Source: Dryobates pubescens (lineage: Eukaryota > Chordata > Aves > Piciformes > Picidae). From it: 64,000 nucleotides of DNA. Both the position numbers and the translations under genes were made by a program. How positions within the stretch are numbered: position 1 is the stretch's first letter; the number at the start of each line of letters is the position of its first letter. Under the pieces are notes generated by a model. That model searched no databases, was not told the origin of the DNA, and saw nothing but the letters and a program-made list of their open reading frames with translations. The stretch is taken from NCBI RefSeq assembly GCF_014839835.1, contig NC_071646.1, positions 2,666,001-2,730,000 of the forward strand. The letters are read 5' to 3'. Shown piece by piece: positions 44,661 to 55,702 of the stretch.

Positions 44661-45354
44661 GAAGGAACTGGAGCTCCTTGGTGGATCCATGGTGTGCCTG
44701 GATCACAGCTTGAGAGAGCAGTGGGGGTTTTATTCCGCCTCAGCTCAGGCTCTCAGCTCCCATTGCTCTAATCTCCTTTATCAGATTTCATTGATTTCAG
44801 CTCCTGGCTGGATCTGAGGTTTCCTGCCTCAGCCCATGCCTGTTTCATGGCTTTCATGTCCAAACCAGGTTTACAGCTCCCCACCCACTGCCCAGCAGGG
44901 CAGCTGGCAGGATGCTCAGCCCACCCACGGCCCCTGGCCCTCTCCTGGGCCCTTGGCTGATTCCTGCTGCTCCCAGAGCGGCGCGGGAGGAGCTGAGCTG
45001 AGGGAAGGATGCCAGCAGGCACCTGGAGAGGAAGAGGATTTGCAAAGGGAGAGCAGAAGGGGTTTTCTCCTCTCAGAAATTTCCAAACCTTAGCTTTCTC
45101 CTGCAGCTTGGTGACTGCTCACCCCCAGGGACACTTCCCAAGCTCACACCTTGCCTTATTGCACCAGAATCGTTCATTCACTTCGGGCAACTCCGGGCAG
45201 GCACAGACCTGCCCTGGCCCCTCCACACCTTTCCTGATAGCTAAGCCCCTTCCCACCCTGTTGCCAAGGGGATGCTCATCACCCTCTGCATTCGATGGTT
45301 TGCTGTCAGAGCTGCATGGAACCAACACAGGCTCAGGAATTTGGGGTTCTCTGT
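44661..45354. other. Unique sequence between the IL19/IL20-type gene and PIGR
   Basis: GC-moderate, no exon supported. In mammals IL20, IL24 and FCMR lie in the equivalent gap; no matching motif was found here. Confidence 0.5.
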
Positions 45355-45695
45355 GCAGTTTCTACCCCTTTCCTACCCCCTTTTCTCCCCCCTTTTCTAC
45401 CCCTTCCTATTCCCTTTCTCCCCCTTTTCTCCCCCCTTCTATCCCCTTTTCTCTTCCCTTCTCCCTCCTTTCCTACCCCCTTCTACCCCTTCCTACCCCC
45501 TTTTCTACCTCCATCTACCCCTTTCCTACCCCCTTCTACCCCTTCCTACCCCCTTTTCTACCCCCATCTACCCCTTTTCTACCCCCTTCTACCCCTTTCC
45601 TACCCCATTTCCACCCTTTTCTACCCCCTCCTACCCCTTCCTCTCCCTTCCTACCCCTTTTCTACCATTTTTCTACCCCCTTTCTACCCCTTCTC
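45355..45695 (+). repeat. Polypyrimidine repeat, TTCTACCCC type
   Basis: About 35 short units of TTCTACCCC, TTCCTACCCCC and variants; nearly pure C/T with A only in the TAC word. Open in all plus frames, so not coding. Confidence 0.94.
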
Positions 45696-46560
45696 TCCCA
45701 GCTCTGGTCCTGCCAGGCACCTCCAGAGCCCCTCTCTGTGCCAGGCTGGCACCAGCTCATCCCCTTCCTGGTGTTCATGGAAAACTGCTTCCCTGCTTTC
45801 TCCCAGCCCCTCCTCCTCTGCTGCTTCCTGCATCACTTTGTCAGCGAGGTACTCAGCTTTCTGCAGCCCCCTCCCCCTGGCTGAGAGCAGAGTCGTGCTG
45901 CTGCTTGGAAATCCACACACCAACGAACTCTTTTCCCCTGTTCAGTCACACCCCACACCACCCCCCCCCTGCAAAACAAGGCCAAGAGACAACCTTTAAT
46001 TACAGCCATCCTCCTTTCCACCTGGGTGAACACGAAGTCAGCCAGGGAAAGTGATGAGAGCGATGTGTGCTCAGGTGTAGGAAGCTCAGGGTGGGTTTCC
46101 AAGGCCACCCCCAGCAGGGTGGCTTGTGGCAGAGGAGCAGGGATTGGGCTCAGCTCTTCCACCTCCAGGTCAGAGAGGGGAGGGTGTTGGTTCAGCTGCC
46201 CTGGGGCCTCAGGTCTGTGCTGTGCAAATGACCCAGCCCCAGCCAGCACCGGTGCCTGTTGCTTCATCAGCTACAGGGGCTGCTAATAGGTTGTCAGACT
46301 AATTAATGCCACGCTGGGATCAATCCCCGCAGCCGGTGCAAGGGCAGCTGTGAAACATCACTCAGAGCCTCGCCTGTTTCTCTCCGTCCCTTGTAGGTTT
46401 CTTCTCCCATCCTGTGCTGCTTGCAAGACCAGACCTGATGCTCCACTGCTGCAGTGAAAGGAGGAGAAACACCCTCCCCTCCCCGCCACGAGTGCACCCT
46501 GAGGAGCCCTCTTTGGGTGCTCTCTTCCCCATGCACTCCCAAGTCCCCTGCTCTGCTGAA
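45696..46560. other. Unique sequence downstream of PIGR
   Basis: No exon or element that I can support. Confidence 0.45.
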
Positions 46561-46573
46561 GCCAGTGATGGTC

Positions 46574-47257
46574 TTTATTGCTTGTGCACAGAAGCCCCTC
46601 CAGACCGTGCCCAGCCCACAGATGTGGTCCTCTGGAGGAGGAAGCTTAGAGGAATCAGAAGCAGGAGACTATTCTAGAGGGTTTGCCAGCTGGAGGTGTT
46701 TAGGAGGAGACTTGATGGGGTGCTTGGTGCCATGGTTTAGTTGATTAGGTGGTGTTGGATGCGATGATCTTGAAGGTCTCTTCCAACCTGGTCTGGTTTA
46801 TTCCTATTCCTTTCTATTCTATTCTATTCTATTCCATTCCATTCCATTCCATTCCATTCCATTCCATTCCATTCCATTCCATTCTATTCTGCCTTTTTTT
46901 GTAGTGTGCCTTCTGCCCTTTGAGAGCTCCCTGGGGTGGAAGGGCACCGGTGGGGCTAGAGGGTGGCTTAAACCCCTCAAGCTCCTGCCACTTCCCAGTC
47001 CAACCAGCCCAGCTTGCCCTGTTTGGGATCAGCCAATTCCTCCCTAAATCACTGCTGAAAGCTGAATTGAAGCAACAAAACAAACCAAAAAACCCCAAAC
47101 CAAGCACAACAACAACAAAAAAAACCCAAACCATAAAAAAAAAGGTCAAGCTGTAGCAAATTGTGGTAGCAATAAAGAGTGCTGCTTGCTGAGGGCTTGC
47201 TCTGATCTTCAAGGCAGAGCTCAATCCCAGTTGTTGTCACCTCTTGGTCCCTTGCCT
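46574..47257 (-). other. PIGR: PIGR 3'UTR (inferred)
   Basis: Minus-strand AATAAA hexamers lie at 46797-46802 and 46574-46579. The 3'UTR is therefore about 460 or 690 nt. Both options include all or part of the antisense CR1 tail repeat (46803-46890). Confidence 0.45.
46683..46890 (+). mobile_element. CR1 3' end with expanded ATTCT/ATTCC tail
   Basis: AGGTGTTTAGGAGGAGACTT to CAACCTGGTCTGGTTTATTC, then about 80 bp of (ATTCT)n followed by (ATTCC)n. Confidence 0.93.
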
Positions 47258-50200
47258 TCAGATCTGACCCTCCCAGGCTGGAGAGGCCACCTCTGGGGCA
47301 GCGCTGTCCCCTCTGGAGCCACCCTGAGTGATGGTGCCAGAGGTGAGGAGGAAGGTGGAGTAGGCCAGGTCAGCATCCTCCTTGGAGCTCTGGGGAAGGA
47401 CAGGAGGACACTGGTAGGTGGGCTGGGATGGACAGCAGCATGTGGAGGGGAAAGGGCAGGGTTTTGTGGGCTGTGAGGGTAGGGACAGACTGGACAAGGG
47501 GGACAATCCAGGAGGTCGTGCTGGTGCTGGTGTGAGAACATTGGCTGCCCAGGAAGGTGGTGGAGTCACCACCCCTGGAAGGGTTCAAGGAATGTGTGGC
47601 CATGGCACTTGGGGACAGGGTTTGGTGGCCATGGTGGTGCTGGACTGATGGATGGACTGGATGACCTCAGAGGTCTTCTCCAACCAAAACAAGGGGTAGG
47701 GAAAGACAGATGAAAGCAGGGAGAAGATAGGTTCACAGGAGCAAGTCACAGCCCTTGCAACAGCAGTGACCTCCTTGCCCACCTCTGCCCTCTGAACCAG
47801 TGTCCACAGAGGGGGGTAAGGATGGGAGATGGGATGTGCTCTGCCTTCTGGCTGTGTGCTTGTGCCACTGTTTCATATGTATGCTAACAACCCAATCCCA
47901 ACCTTCCTGACAGCTCCTGGGGCTGACTTTGAGTCTTGCTGGATGGGGAGCACCTGAGTTTAAACAAGACCCCAGAGATGGAGAGCACCTGGGTCTGAAT
48001 AAGGCCCCAGGGATGGAGAGCACCTGGGTACAACAAAGGCCCCTGGGAGAGGGCAGCTCCTGTGGCAGAAGCTGGAGGGCTGTGGTGTCACCTCCCAGGT
48101 CAGTGAGCTTTCTCCTGCCTCCTTACCCTTTTTGCCTTCTTTGTCTCAGCAGAGCTTTCTGGGGTGACCTCAGTGGTGATGAACTCTGTGGGGAGAGAAG
48201 GGGAAGGCATCAGGGTGTAGGCACCACGGGTGGGCAAGCTGTGGCTGTGGCAGGGTCCTTTGCAAGCCTCTGCCCAGCCCTTGGGGCAGCCACCTACCTT
48301 CCCCTCCAATCTGGGTCTCCTCGTTCTCCTTCACACAGGCACTGTTGCTTGCTGTGTAGCCCTTCACACCTTCAAAGTCTGACATGCTGATGTTGGTCCT
48401 GTAGCTGCCCACAGACACCAGGTCTGGGGAGAGGGAGGAGAAACGTGAGATAACCTGAGGGAGCTGCTCCACAGGCTTCTTTGGAGCTGGTGAAAGCTCC
48501 CTGCCATCTAAGCACCTCTGGGTAATGCCTGTGGGGGGGTGGTCTCTGTCCTGAGCCTGCAAGGGGGGTTGGTATCTGTCCTGAGCCCATGGAGGGGTGG
48601 TCTCTGTCCTGAGCCTGCAAGATGGGGTTGGTCTCTGTCCTGAGCCCATGGACGGGTGGTCTCTGTCCTGAGCCCATGGAGGGGTGGTCTCTGTCTTAAG
48701 CCTGCAAGGGGGGTTGGTCTCTGTCTTGAGCCCGCATGGGGGTGGTGGTCTCTGTTCTAAGCCCGCGGAGGGGAGGGGGAGTGGTTCCTGCCCTGTGCCC
48801 GCGGAGGGGGGAGGTCTGTGTCTGAGCCCAGACCCCCCCTGTGCTGGGTGTTGGAGCCCTATGGATGTGGTCAAAGGGAGAGGCAGGGTCCCTTGTTTGC
48901 CCACTGCGTGGGGGGCAGCAGGGGGGCAGCAGAGGCTGTGGCATGCCCAGGGTGCCGCCTTCGGCTGTTGCCGGGGTTGGACTCGATGATCTTAAAGCTC
49001 TTTTCCAGCCTTAATGCTTCCATGATTCATCTTCACAGAATCAGAGAATGGCTTAGGCTGGCAGGGAGCTTAGGGATCAGCTGTTCCAACCCCCCTGCAG
49101 GGGCAGGGACACCTCTCAACTGGCCTTGGTGGCTGCCAGCCCCTGGGGCAGTGGGACAGGGACTCACCAGATCTCTTCAGCTGCCTGTATCTGAACACGG
49201 CGAAGGCTGTCACCAGCACCAGGAGCACAGCACCAGCAAGGCTCAGGCTTAGCACAAGAGTGTTGGGGCCTTGGCTTTGGGCAGGGCTGGAATGGAGGGG
49301 AAGATGTCACCCAGCTGTGAGCTGCATTTTGGGGTTCATTACTCCATCCTGTGTGTGAGTGTCCTGCAGCCCACATCTGGAGAGGATGGTGAGGAGGGGG
49401 AGTGTGCTGCGCTTCAGGGAATGAACTGGGCCTCAGAGCACAGGAGAAAAAAACAAACCCACAGGAAAATGGAGGAGAGAGGCTGTGCCTGAGCAGCTAC
49501 AGGTTGGAAGAGAGCTCAGAGATCATCAAGTCCAAGCTGGCATCACAGACCTCATGATTAAACCATGGCACCAAGTGCCACATCCAATCCCCTCTTGAAC
49601 ACCTCCAGGGATGGGGACTCCACCACCTCCCTGGGCAGCACATCCCAATTGCTAACAACTCTCTCTGGGAAGAACTTTCTCCTCACCTCCAGCCTAAACC
49701 TCCCCTGGCACAGCTTGAGCCTGTGTCCTCTTGTTCTTGTGCTGGTTGCTTGAGAGAAAAGGCCAACCCCCACCTGGCTACAACCTCCCTTCAGGTAGTT
49801 GTAGAGAGCAAGGAGGTCTCCCCTGAGCCTCCTCTTCTCCAGGCTAAGCAACCCCAGCTCCCTCAGCCTCTCCTCCCAGGGCTGTGCTCCAGACCCCTCC
49901 CCAGCTTTGTTGCCCTTCTCTGGACACCTTCCAGCATCTCAACATCTTTCCTGACCTGAGGAGCCCAGAGCTGGACACAGGACTCCAGGTGTGGCCTAAC
50001 CAGTGCTGAGCACAGGGCAGGATGACTTCCCTGCTCCTGCTGGCCACACTGTTCCTACATCAGCAGCTTGGTTAGAAATGTGTGAAGGGAAGCCCTCTGC
50101 TCTTGACTCTCTAAGCATTCCCTCCTGGGACTGGTTTTGCCTTGAGCTAGAGACATTTCAAACCATCCTGCCTTTGGCTGGAACATTTTCCTCTCCTGAT

Positions 50201-53200
50201 GGTTTTTTTTAAGACAAGTCCTTTAGGGACAAGAATCTTTCTTGTTTCCCAGGGAGGTGGTGGAGTTGCCAGCCCTGGATGTGTTTAAAGGTGGTTTGGA
50301 TGTGGTGCTTGGGGATATGGCTTAGGGGTGAGCCTTGTAGAGCAGAGCTCTGGGTTGGACTTGGTGATCCTGAGGGTCTCTTCCAACCTGCATGCTTCTG
50401 TGATTCTTTTTGCTACCAAGCCCCATGGGCAGTGTGCAAACAGAGAGCTGACAAGGGGTTGCTATGAAAATGAGGCAGGAGAGAGCCTTGGAGAGAACAA
50501 ACCTTTCTGAGCCAGCTGCACCTTGCACCCCAGCATCACTGAAGGCTCTTCCTTGGGGTCTGACACCAGGCTCAGCCTGGCTGGGAGGCTCAGCACGGCT
50601 GGAGGGGGCATCAAGGCTCTGAATCTCCAGGTTGTGGTCATCACTGTGCCCTGTGCCTCCCAGAGAAGAAGAGTGGTTGGTTAGTTGTGTGAGCAGCAGT
50701 GTGGAGGTGGTGGCACACACAGCAGCTGGGGGGGGGGGGTTGTGGTGGGTTCTGGCTGGATGCCATCCCCGGAGGTGGTCAGGAAACGTGAGGATGTGGC
50801 ACTTGGGGACGTGGCTCGGCTGGGCAGGGTGGTGTAAGGTGGACTTGCTGACCGTAGGGGGCTGTTCTAGAGAGCAGTTGCAGGATGCTGTAGGTTAGGC
50901 GCACCCAGGGTGACCTCAGCGCCCAGCCGGGGATGCTGAGAGCTCTTCTCCTTTGAGGTGCTGCTGCCTAGTGGCAACGGAGAGGGCTTCGCTCTCGGCA
51001 GCAGGCTGCGCAGCCCTGAGGAGCAGGAAACCCTTCCGTGCGCAGCACTCCCGGGGCTCACCTTCGGTCACAGACAGGTACACGGCCTTGGTTTCCCCCA
51101 GGCGGCCGTTCCGGGTCACTCCGCACCAGTACCAGCCCTGGTCTGCCTTGGTCACCGAGTCGAAGCTGAGGGTGACCGTCCTGTTGTCGCTGTCACAGCT
51201 CACGTCCGGTCCCGGCTGCCGCTGGTCAGTAGCGGGCATGGGGGTGCAGCCGGTGCTGTTCCACCTGCACCAGTACTTCTGGTAGGAGTAGTACTTGCAC
51301 AGGTAATTGCAAGTCAAATCCACCGGGGAACCCACTTGTGCCTCCACGTCCTCCTGGCCCTGCAGCCCAGGCTCTCCTGCAAGGGCAAACAGAAGGTCAA
51401 GGCTGAGGAGGGCCACAAAGACGATCAGAGGGTTGGAGCAGCTCCCGTGTGGGGAGAGGCTGGCAGAGTTGGGGCTGCTCAGACTGGGCAAGAGAAGGTG
51501 GTGGGGAGACCTTAGAGCAGCCTTCCAGTACCTGAAGGGGCTACAGGAGAGCTGGGCAGGAGCTGTTTAGAAGGGCTTGTTGTGACAGGATGAGAGGGAC
51601 TGGGTTGAAGCTTGCTGAGGGCAAATTTAGACTGGAGGTTAGAAAGAAATTAGTGAGGGTGGAGGTTGCCCAGGGGGGTGGTGGAGTCCCCATCCCTGGA
51701 GGTGTTCAAGATAGGTGAGGCCATGGTGCCTGGGGACCTGGTTCAGTGACCATGGTGGGGTTGGGCTGATGGTTGGAGCTGCTGATCTCAGAGGACTTTT
51801 GCAAGCAAAACAATTCTATGATTCTATATTCACCTCTGGCTGGAAGCTGGGGGGAGCTTTGGTAAGGCTTGAGACCTCCTTGTGTGAGAAGCTTTTGTGA
51901 AGAATAGAATAGAATAAACCAGGTTGGAAGAGACCTTTGAGATCATCCAGTCCAACCTATCACCCAGCACCATCTGATCAACTCAACTATGGCACCAAGG
52001 ACCTCAGCCAGGCTCTTCCTAAACACCTCCAGGGATGGGGACTCCACCACCTCCCTGGGCAGCACATCCCAGTGGCCAATCTCTCTTTCTATGAAGAACT
52101 TCTTTCTAACATCCAGCCTAAACCTCTCCCCTGACACAGCTTGAGACTGTGTCTTCTTGTTCTGATGCTGCTTGCCTGGGACCAACCCCCACCTGGCTAC
52201 AACCTCCCTTCAGGGAGTTGGAGAGAGCAGTGAGGTCTCCCCTGAGCCTCCTCTTCTGCAGGCTAAGCAACCCCAGCTCCCTCAGCCTCTCCTGCTTCCC
52301 CATAAAACCTTGTGTCTCCATTTGAAAGGCACTGGGGGGAGAATGACCACAATGAGGTAAAAAAGCCATAGGTGGACTTCACATCTCTTCCCCCCAAAGG
52401 CAGCTCTGCTCCCCTGGGGTGCTGAGGAGGTTGTTTTGTACCTACTGAGCAGGCAGAGCGCTGCCGGCGCGCGAGCTCCTACCGTCTATGACCTTCAGCT
52501 CGGTGGAGGACTGCTGCTCCTTCTCATCTTCTGTCATGCACCAGTAGTAGCCTTTGTCGCTGTCCTTCAGCTGGTTGAGGATGATGGTGAAGGTTCTGTT
52601 GACTGGGTCGTCGTACATGGCCACCCTCCCTTCGTACAGCGGTGCCACAAACCCGGAGCTGTCGATGATGCGGCCGCAGCCGTTCTGCCTCCACTTGCAC
52701 CAGTACTTGAGGGAGGAGCTCCTGGCGGGTGCATAGTGGCACTCAAAAGTGGCTGAGCTCCCTTTGACAGCAATGATTGTGGGCTTGCCCTGAGGGACGT
52801 CGGTCTCTGGAGGCAAAAGGGAAAGGAGCAGCTGTGAGGGGCCCTGGGGCACTCTCCCAAGAGGACAGAGATCAGAGCAAGCCCAGCAGGGTGAAGCTAA
52901 GGGGTGCAGATACAGCATCACAGAACGGTGGAAGGGACCTCTGGAAGGAAGGGACCTCTGGAGATCATCTTCTGCTAATGGAGGTACATCTAGGTCAGGC
53001 TGCACAGGAATATGTCCAGGTGGGGTTTGAATGTCTCCAGAGAAGGAGACTCTGCAGCCTCTCTGGGCTGCCTGTCCCAGTGCTCCATAGCTCAGTGGTG
53101 GAATTCTGATGCTAGGAAGTTGCCCTAAAGTGTCTCTTAGAGCTGTTTTTGCTCCCAGAATTCACTCTCTAATACTCCCTGGAAAGGAGGTTGGGGTGAG

Positions 53201-55601
53201 GTGGGTGCTGGTCTCTTCTTACATGCAATGAGTGACAGGAGGAAGGGAGGTTCAGGTTAGGTATTAGGAGCTGCAAGAGTGGTGAGGCACTGGAACAGGC
53301 TGCCACAGTCCCCATCCCTAGAGGTATTTAAGAGTTGTGCAGACATTGTGCTTGGGAACATGGTTTAGCCAAGGACCTGGCAGTGCTGGCTCAGTGGATC
53401 TCTCTGATCTTAGAGGTCTTTCCCAGTCTAGGCAGCTCTGGGATTCTGGGAAGGGCAAAGCTCCCTGGGAAGAGCTTACTCACTCTCATAGACATGCACG
53501 TCCAGCTCCTTCGTTTCTCCGCTCTCCCCTTGGACACCATACCCACACAGGTAGAAGCCAGAGTCCTGCCAGCCCATCTGAGTTATTGTGATGCTGAATG
53601 AGCCTCGAGTGTCCTCACTGCTCATCAGAATCCTCCCTGTGTAGTCCTCGTCGACGTTGCCGTAGGTATCGATGATGTTGCGGCAGCCGCTCCTGCCCAG
53701 CTTGCACAAGAACTTCCTCTCGTCTGCAGTCTCCTCCCCAAAGTTGCAGGTCATGGTCAGAGTGCTGTGCAGCTCCACGTAGAAGAGCTCAGCACCCTCG
53801 GGTACACGTGGACCTGTGCACAGGGAGAGCCATCAGAGTCTGCTGCCTGCTCTGTCCGCAAGGGTGTGCAGCACCCTGGGGTCTCTGAAGGCTTCTCTCC
53901 AGCAGAGCTCCTCTCTGCTTTGCTGGGTCGTATGGGACAAGAGGAAATGGCCTCAGGTTGCACCAGGGGAGGTTTAGGTAGGAGATTAGGACTAATTTCT
54001 TGACTGCAAGAGTGGTCAGGGGTTGGAACAGGCTGCCTGAGGAGGTGGTGGAGTCCCCATCCCTGGGTGGGGGTTCAAGAAACCTGGGGCCATGGTGGCG
54101 TTGGGTTGATGGCTGGGCTGGGTGATCTTAGAGCTCTTTTCAGCCTGAATGATTCTATGATTGTACTCCATGGTCTCCCCAGCTCTGTCCTGTGCCTGTC
54201 CCTCATTTGAGGATTGAGGTCTCTGTGCTGTATCACTGCCCTAACCCAGACCCTTCTTCTTCCAGGGGCTTGCAGCATGCTCTGCACCCTGGGCCTCGTC
54301 CTGTGCACCATGTCCACATGGAATTGTCCCAGGGCTTGGCTTACAGCCATGGGTTGGAAGCTACATTGGAGTGATGGCCACCTTCTGATGGCACCTCCCC
54401 ACATTTTGGTGGCTGAGAGGAGGCTGAAGTTTCTAAGCAATGTTTGGGAGATGAGCCTCATTTAATTGGATTTGGATGCCAGATTTTGGGGTCCAAAAAT
54501 TCACCCTGTGAGAGCACAGAGGGAAAGGAGGAAAGCATGGAATTGTTTCAGTGGGAGCACCCTGAGCTCTTGGGCATTGGGCAGCCTCCCTGTGCAGCCT
54601 TGTCAAGAGGAGGGGAAACAAGGGAAGGAAGATAGAATAGAATAGAAGTGACCAGGCTGGAAGAGACCTTTGAGATTGAGTCCAACCTGTCACCCAACAC
54701 CATCTAATCAACTAAACCATGGTACCAAGGGCCTCATCCAGACTTCTCCTAAACACCTCCAGTGATGGGGACTCCACCACCTCCCTGGGCAGCACATTCC
54801 CCATGGCCAATCTCTCTTTCTATGGAGAACTTCTTCCCCACATCCAACCTAAGATAGAATAGAATTAAACCAGGTTGGAAGAGACCTTTGAAGTCTTTGA
54901 GTCCAACCTATCACCCAGCACTATCTAAAAGATAACCCTTTAAGGAGCCCCAGGAGTTGTCATTACCTTCAGAAACCTCCAGGCTGACTTTGTGGGACAG
55001 CCCTCGGCCATTGATGCCAATGCCACACAGGTAGGCACCCTCATCTGCCTTTGTTAGCCCAGAGATGGTGATCTGGAAGTGTTTGGACTCCGGGTAGTCG
55101 ATGAGGGAGGCTCTGCCTTCGTAGCCTGCAGCCACGTAGCCGCTGCTGGAGACGACGGTCCTGCAGCTCATGGCCGACTCCCTGCACCAGTACTTCCTGT
55201 CGTGTCTGTTGACACTGGTGGGAGGGTAGAAGCAGGTGATGGTGACTGAGCCGTTGAGCAGACCATAGACCTGCCATGGTCCAAACACAGGGCTTGAGAC
55301 TGCAAGAGGAAAGCACATTGGCTGTGTCAGAAGCGCTCCACCTCCGGCCGGCACTGCAGAGCAGGTTGGGTGCACCGCAGCAGGCACGGACCCAGCTTGG
55401 TGTGGTCTCCAAGGTCCCCTGGCACTGATGAGGTAGAGACACTCCCTGAACCCTGCTTCCCCCTTAAAACTGGTCTCAGGACACCCACAAGAGCTGTGCC
55501 CCAGGGAGGTTCCACTTACTTGCTGACTTGGGGAGGTATCTGCTGCTTGCAGACTGGGCTGGCAGGAGGGTGAGCACGAAGAACACCACCAGAAGGGTCA
55601 T
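47258..55601 (-). CDS. PIGR: PIGR, polymeric immunoglobulin receptor, complete (657 aa)
   Basis: Epithelial type I receptor that carries polymeric IgA/IgM across the cell and is shed as secretory component. Ten coding exons on the minus strand: 55520-55601, 54967-55299, 53484-53813, 52483-52806, 51062-51376, 50503-50656, 49168-49286, 48298-48423, 48127-48185, 47258-47389 (stop 47258-47260). [17 protein letters not shown] is the signal peptide. Four V-type Ig domains follow, one phase-1 exon each (residues about 28-138, 139-248, 249-356, 357-461). D1 has the ligand-binding loop [16 protein letters not shown]2 lacks the usual Trp before its Cys (KFLCKLG). Then come an acidic/serine stalk, a membrane span (523-544), and a tail with the basolateral sorting and transcytosis motif [12 protein letters not shown] and the C-terminal [15 protein letters not shown]. 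Likely glycosylation: NGS (D1), NRT (D3), NST and NRT (D4). The stalk exon may start at 50650 instead of 50656. Confidence 0.97.
47520..47690 (+). mobile_element. CR1 3' part (older subfamily)
   Basis: TGGCTGCCCAGGAAGGTGGT to GAGGTCTTCTCCAACC. In the last PIGR intron, antisense to the gene. Confidence 0.88.
47925..48045 (+). repeat. 36-bp tandem repeat, three copies
   Basis: Units around GGATGGAGAGCACCTGGGT in the last PIGR intron. Confidence 0.8.
48525..48840 (+). repeat. About 29-bp minisatellite in PIGR intron
   Basis: About ten units of GGTCTCTGTCCTGAGCCCAT plus GGAGGGGT or a TGCAAGGGGGGTT variant, next to the exon coding for the sorting signal (48298-48423). The minus-strand frame through it is open only because of the period. 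Confidence 0.92.
48963..49028 (+). mobile_element. CR1 3' stub
   Basis: GGGGTTGGACTCGATGATCT to CTTCCATGATTC. Confidence 0.85.
49033..49130 (-). mobile_element. CR1 3' end (older subfamily)
   Basis: CACAGAATCAGAGAATGGC to GGGCAGGGACACCTCTCAAC; tail to tail with the previous stub and about 40 bp from the membrane-span exon. Confidence 0.85.
49497..50040 (-). mobile_element. CR1 LINE 3' part, long copy
   Basis: ACAGGTTGGAAGAGAGCTCA to CTGCTCCTGCTGGCCACACT, about 540 bp, including the GACACAGGACTCCAGGTGTG block. Confidence 0.95.
50245..50412 (+). mobile_element. CR1 3' end (older subfamily)
   Basis: TTTCCCAGGGAGGTGGTGGA to TGCATGCTTCTGTGATTC. Confidence 0.9.
50745..50862 (+). mobile_element. 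CR1 3' part (diverged)
   Basis: GGCTGGATGCCATCCCCGGA to GTGGACTTGCTGACC; recognisable mainly by order of words. Confidence 0.65.
51400..51835 (+). mobile_element. CR1 LINE 3' part (older subfamily)
   Basis: Begins about 25 bp upstream of the D4 exon acceptor of PIGR and runs through GAGCAGCCTTCCAGTACCTG to AACAATTCTATGATTCTAT. Confidence 0.9.
51902..52300 (-). mobile_element. CR1 LINE 3' part, ATTCT-tail subfamily
   Basis: AGAATAGAATAAACCAGGTTG then CACCATCTGATCAACTCAAC to CTCCCTCAGCCTCTCC. Confidence 0.95.
52915..53100 (-). mobile_element. CR1 3' end (older subfamily)
   Basis: CATCACAGAACGGTGGAAGG to GCCTGTCCCAGTGCTCCA; the GGAAGGGACCTCTGGA word is repeated in tandem at its start. Confidence 0.82.
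53160..53455 (+). mobile_element. CR1 3' part (older subfamily)
   Basis: CTCCCTGGAAAGGAGGTTGG to AGGCAGCTCTGGGATTCTG. Ends close to the PIGR D2 donor (53483). Confidence 0.86.
53925..54165 (+). mobile_element. CR1 3' part (older subfamily)
   Basis: GGGACAAGAGGAAATGGCCT to AGCCTGAATGATTCTATGATT. Confidence 0.92.
54166..54631. other. Unique sequence in PIGR intron
   Basis: No element recognised. A plus-strand open frame of about 80 codons starting at 54214 has no supporting motif. Confidence 0.5.
54632..54850 (-). mobile_element. CR1 3' end, ATTCT-tail subfamily
   Basis: AGAATAGAATAGAAGTGACC to TTCTTCCCCACATCCAACCT. Confidence 0.94.
54852..54945 (-). mobile_element. CR1 3' stub, ATTCT-tail subfamily
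   Basis: AAGATAGAATAGAATTAAACC to CAGCACTATCTAAAAG. Head to tail with its neighbour and only about 20 bp from the D1 donor (54966). Confidence 0.9.
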
Positions 55602-55616
55602 TTTTCTTTCATTCCC
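55602..55616 (-). other. PIGR 5'UTR piece and upstream acceptor
   Basis: On the minus strand GTGCCTCTTCCAG precedes GGAATGAAAGAAAA and the ATG, so the signal-peptide exon probably starts about 15 nt before the ATG. A separate non-coding first exon would lie further right; I cannot place it. Confidence 0.5.
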
Positions 55617-55702
55617 TGGAAGAGGCACAGAAGTTGGTGACTAATCACTTGCAAAATGGTTACCTGAGCAGCTCATCTAATAGTCCTCATGCCTGGAGGA
55701 AA

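Noticed and set aside
46900-47170. A further PIGR coding exon or small gene with A-rich tail
   Set aside because: The AACAAAACAAACC stretch is low complexity and the PIGR reading frame ends with a clear stop at 47258-47260.
44661-47200. FCMR or FCAMR between the cytokine gene and PIGR
   Set aside because: No V-type Ig exon (Cys-x-W-C spacing with DxGxYxCG) was found outside the four PIGR domain exons.
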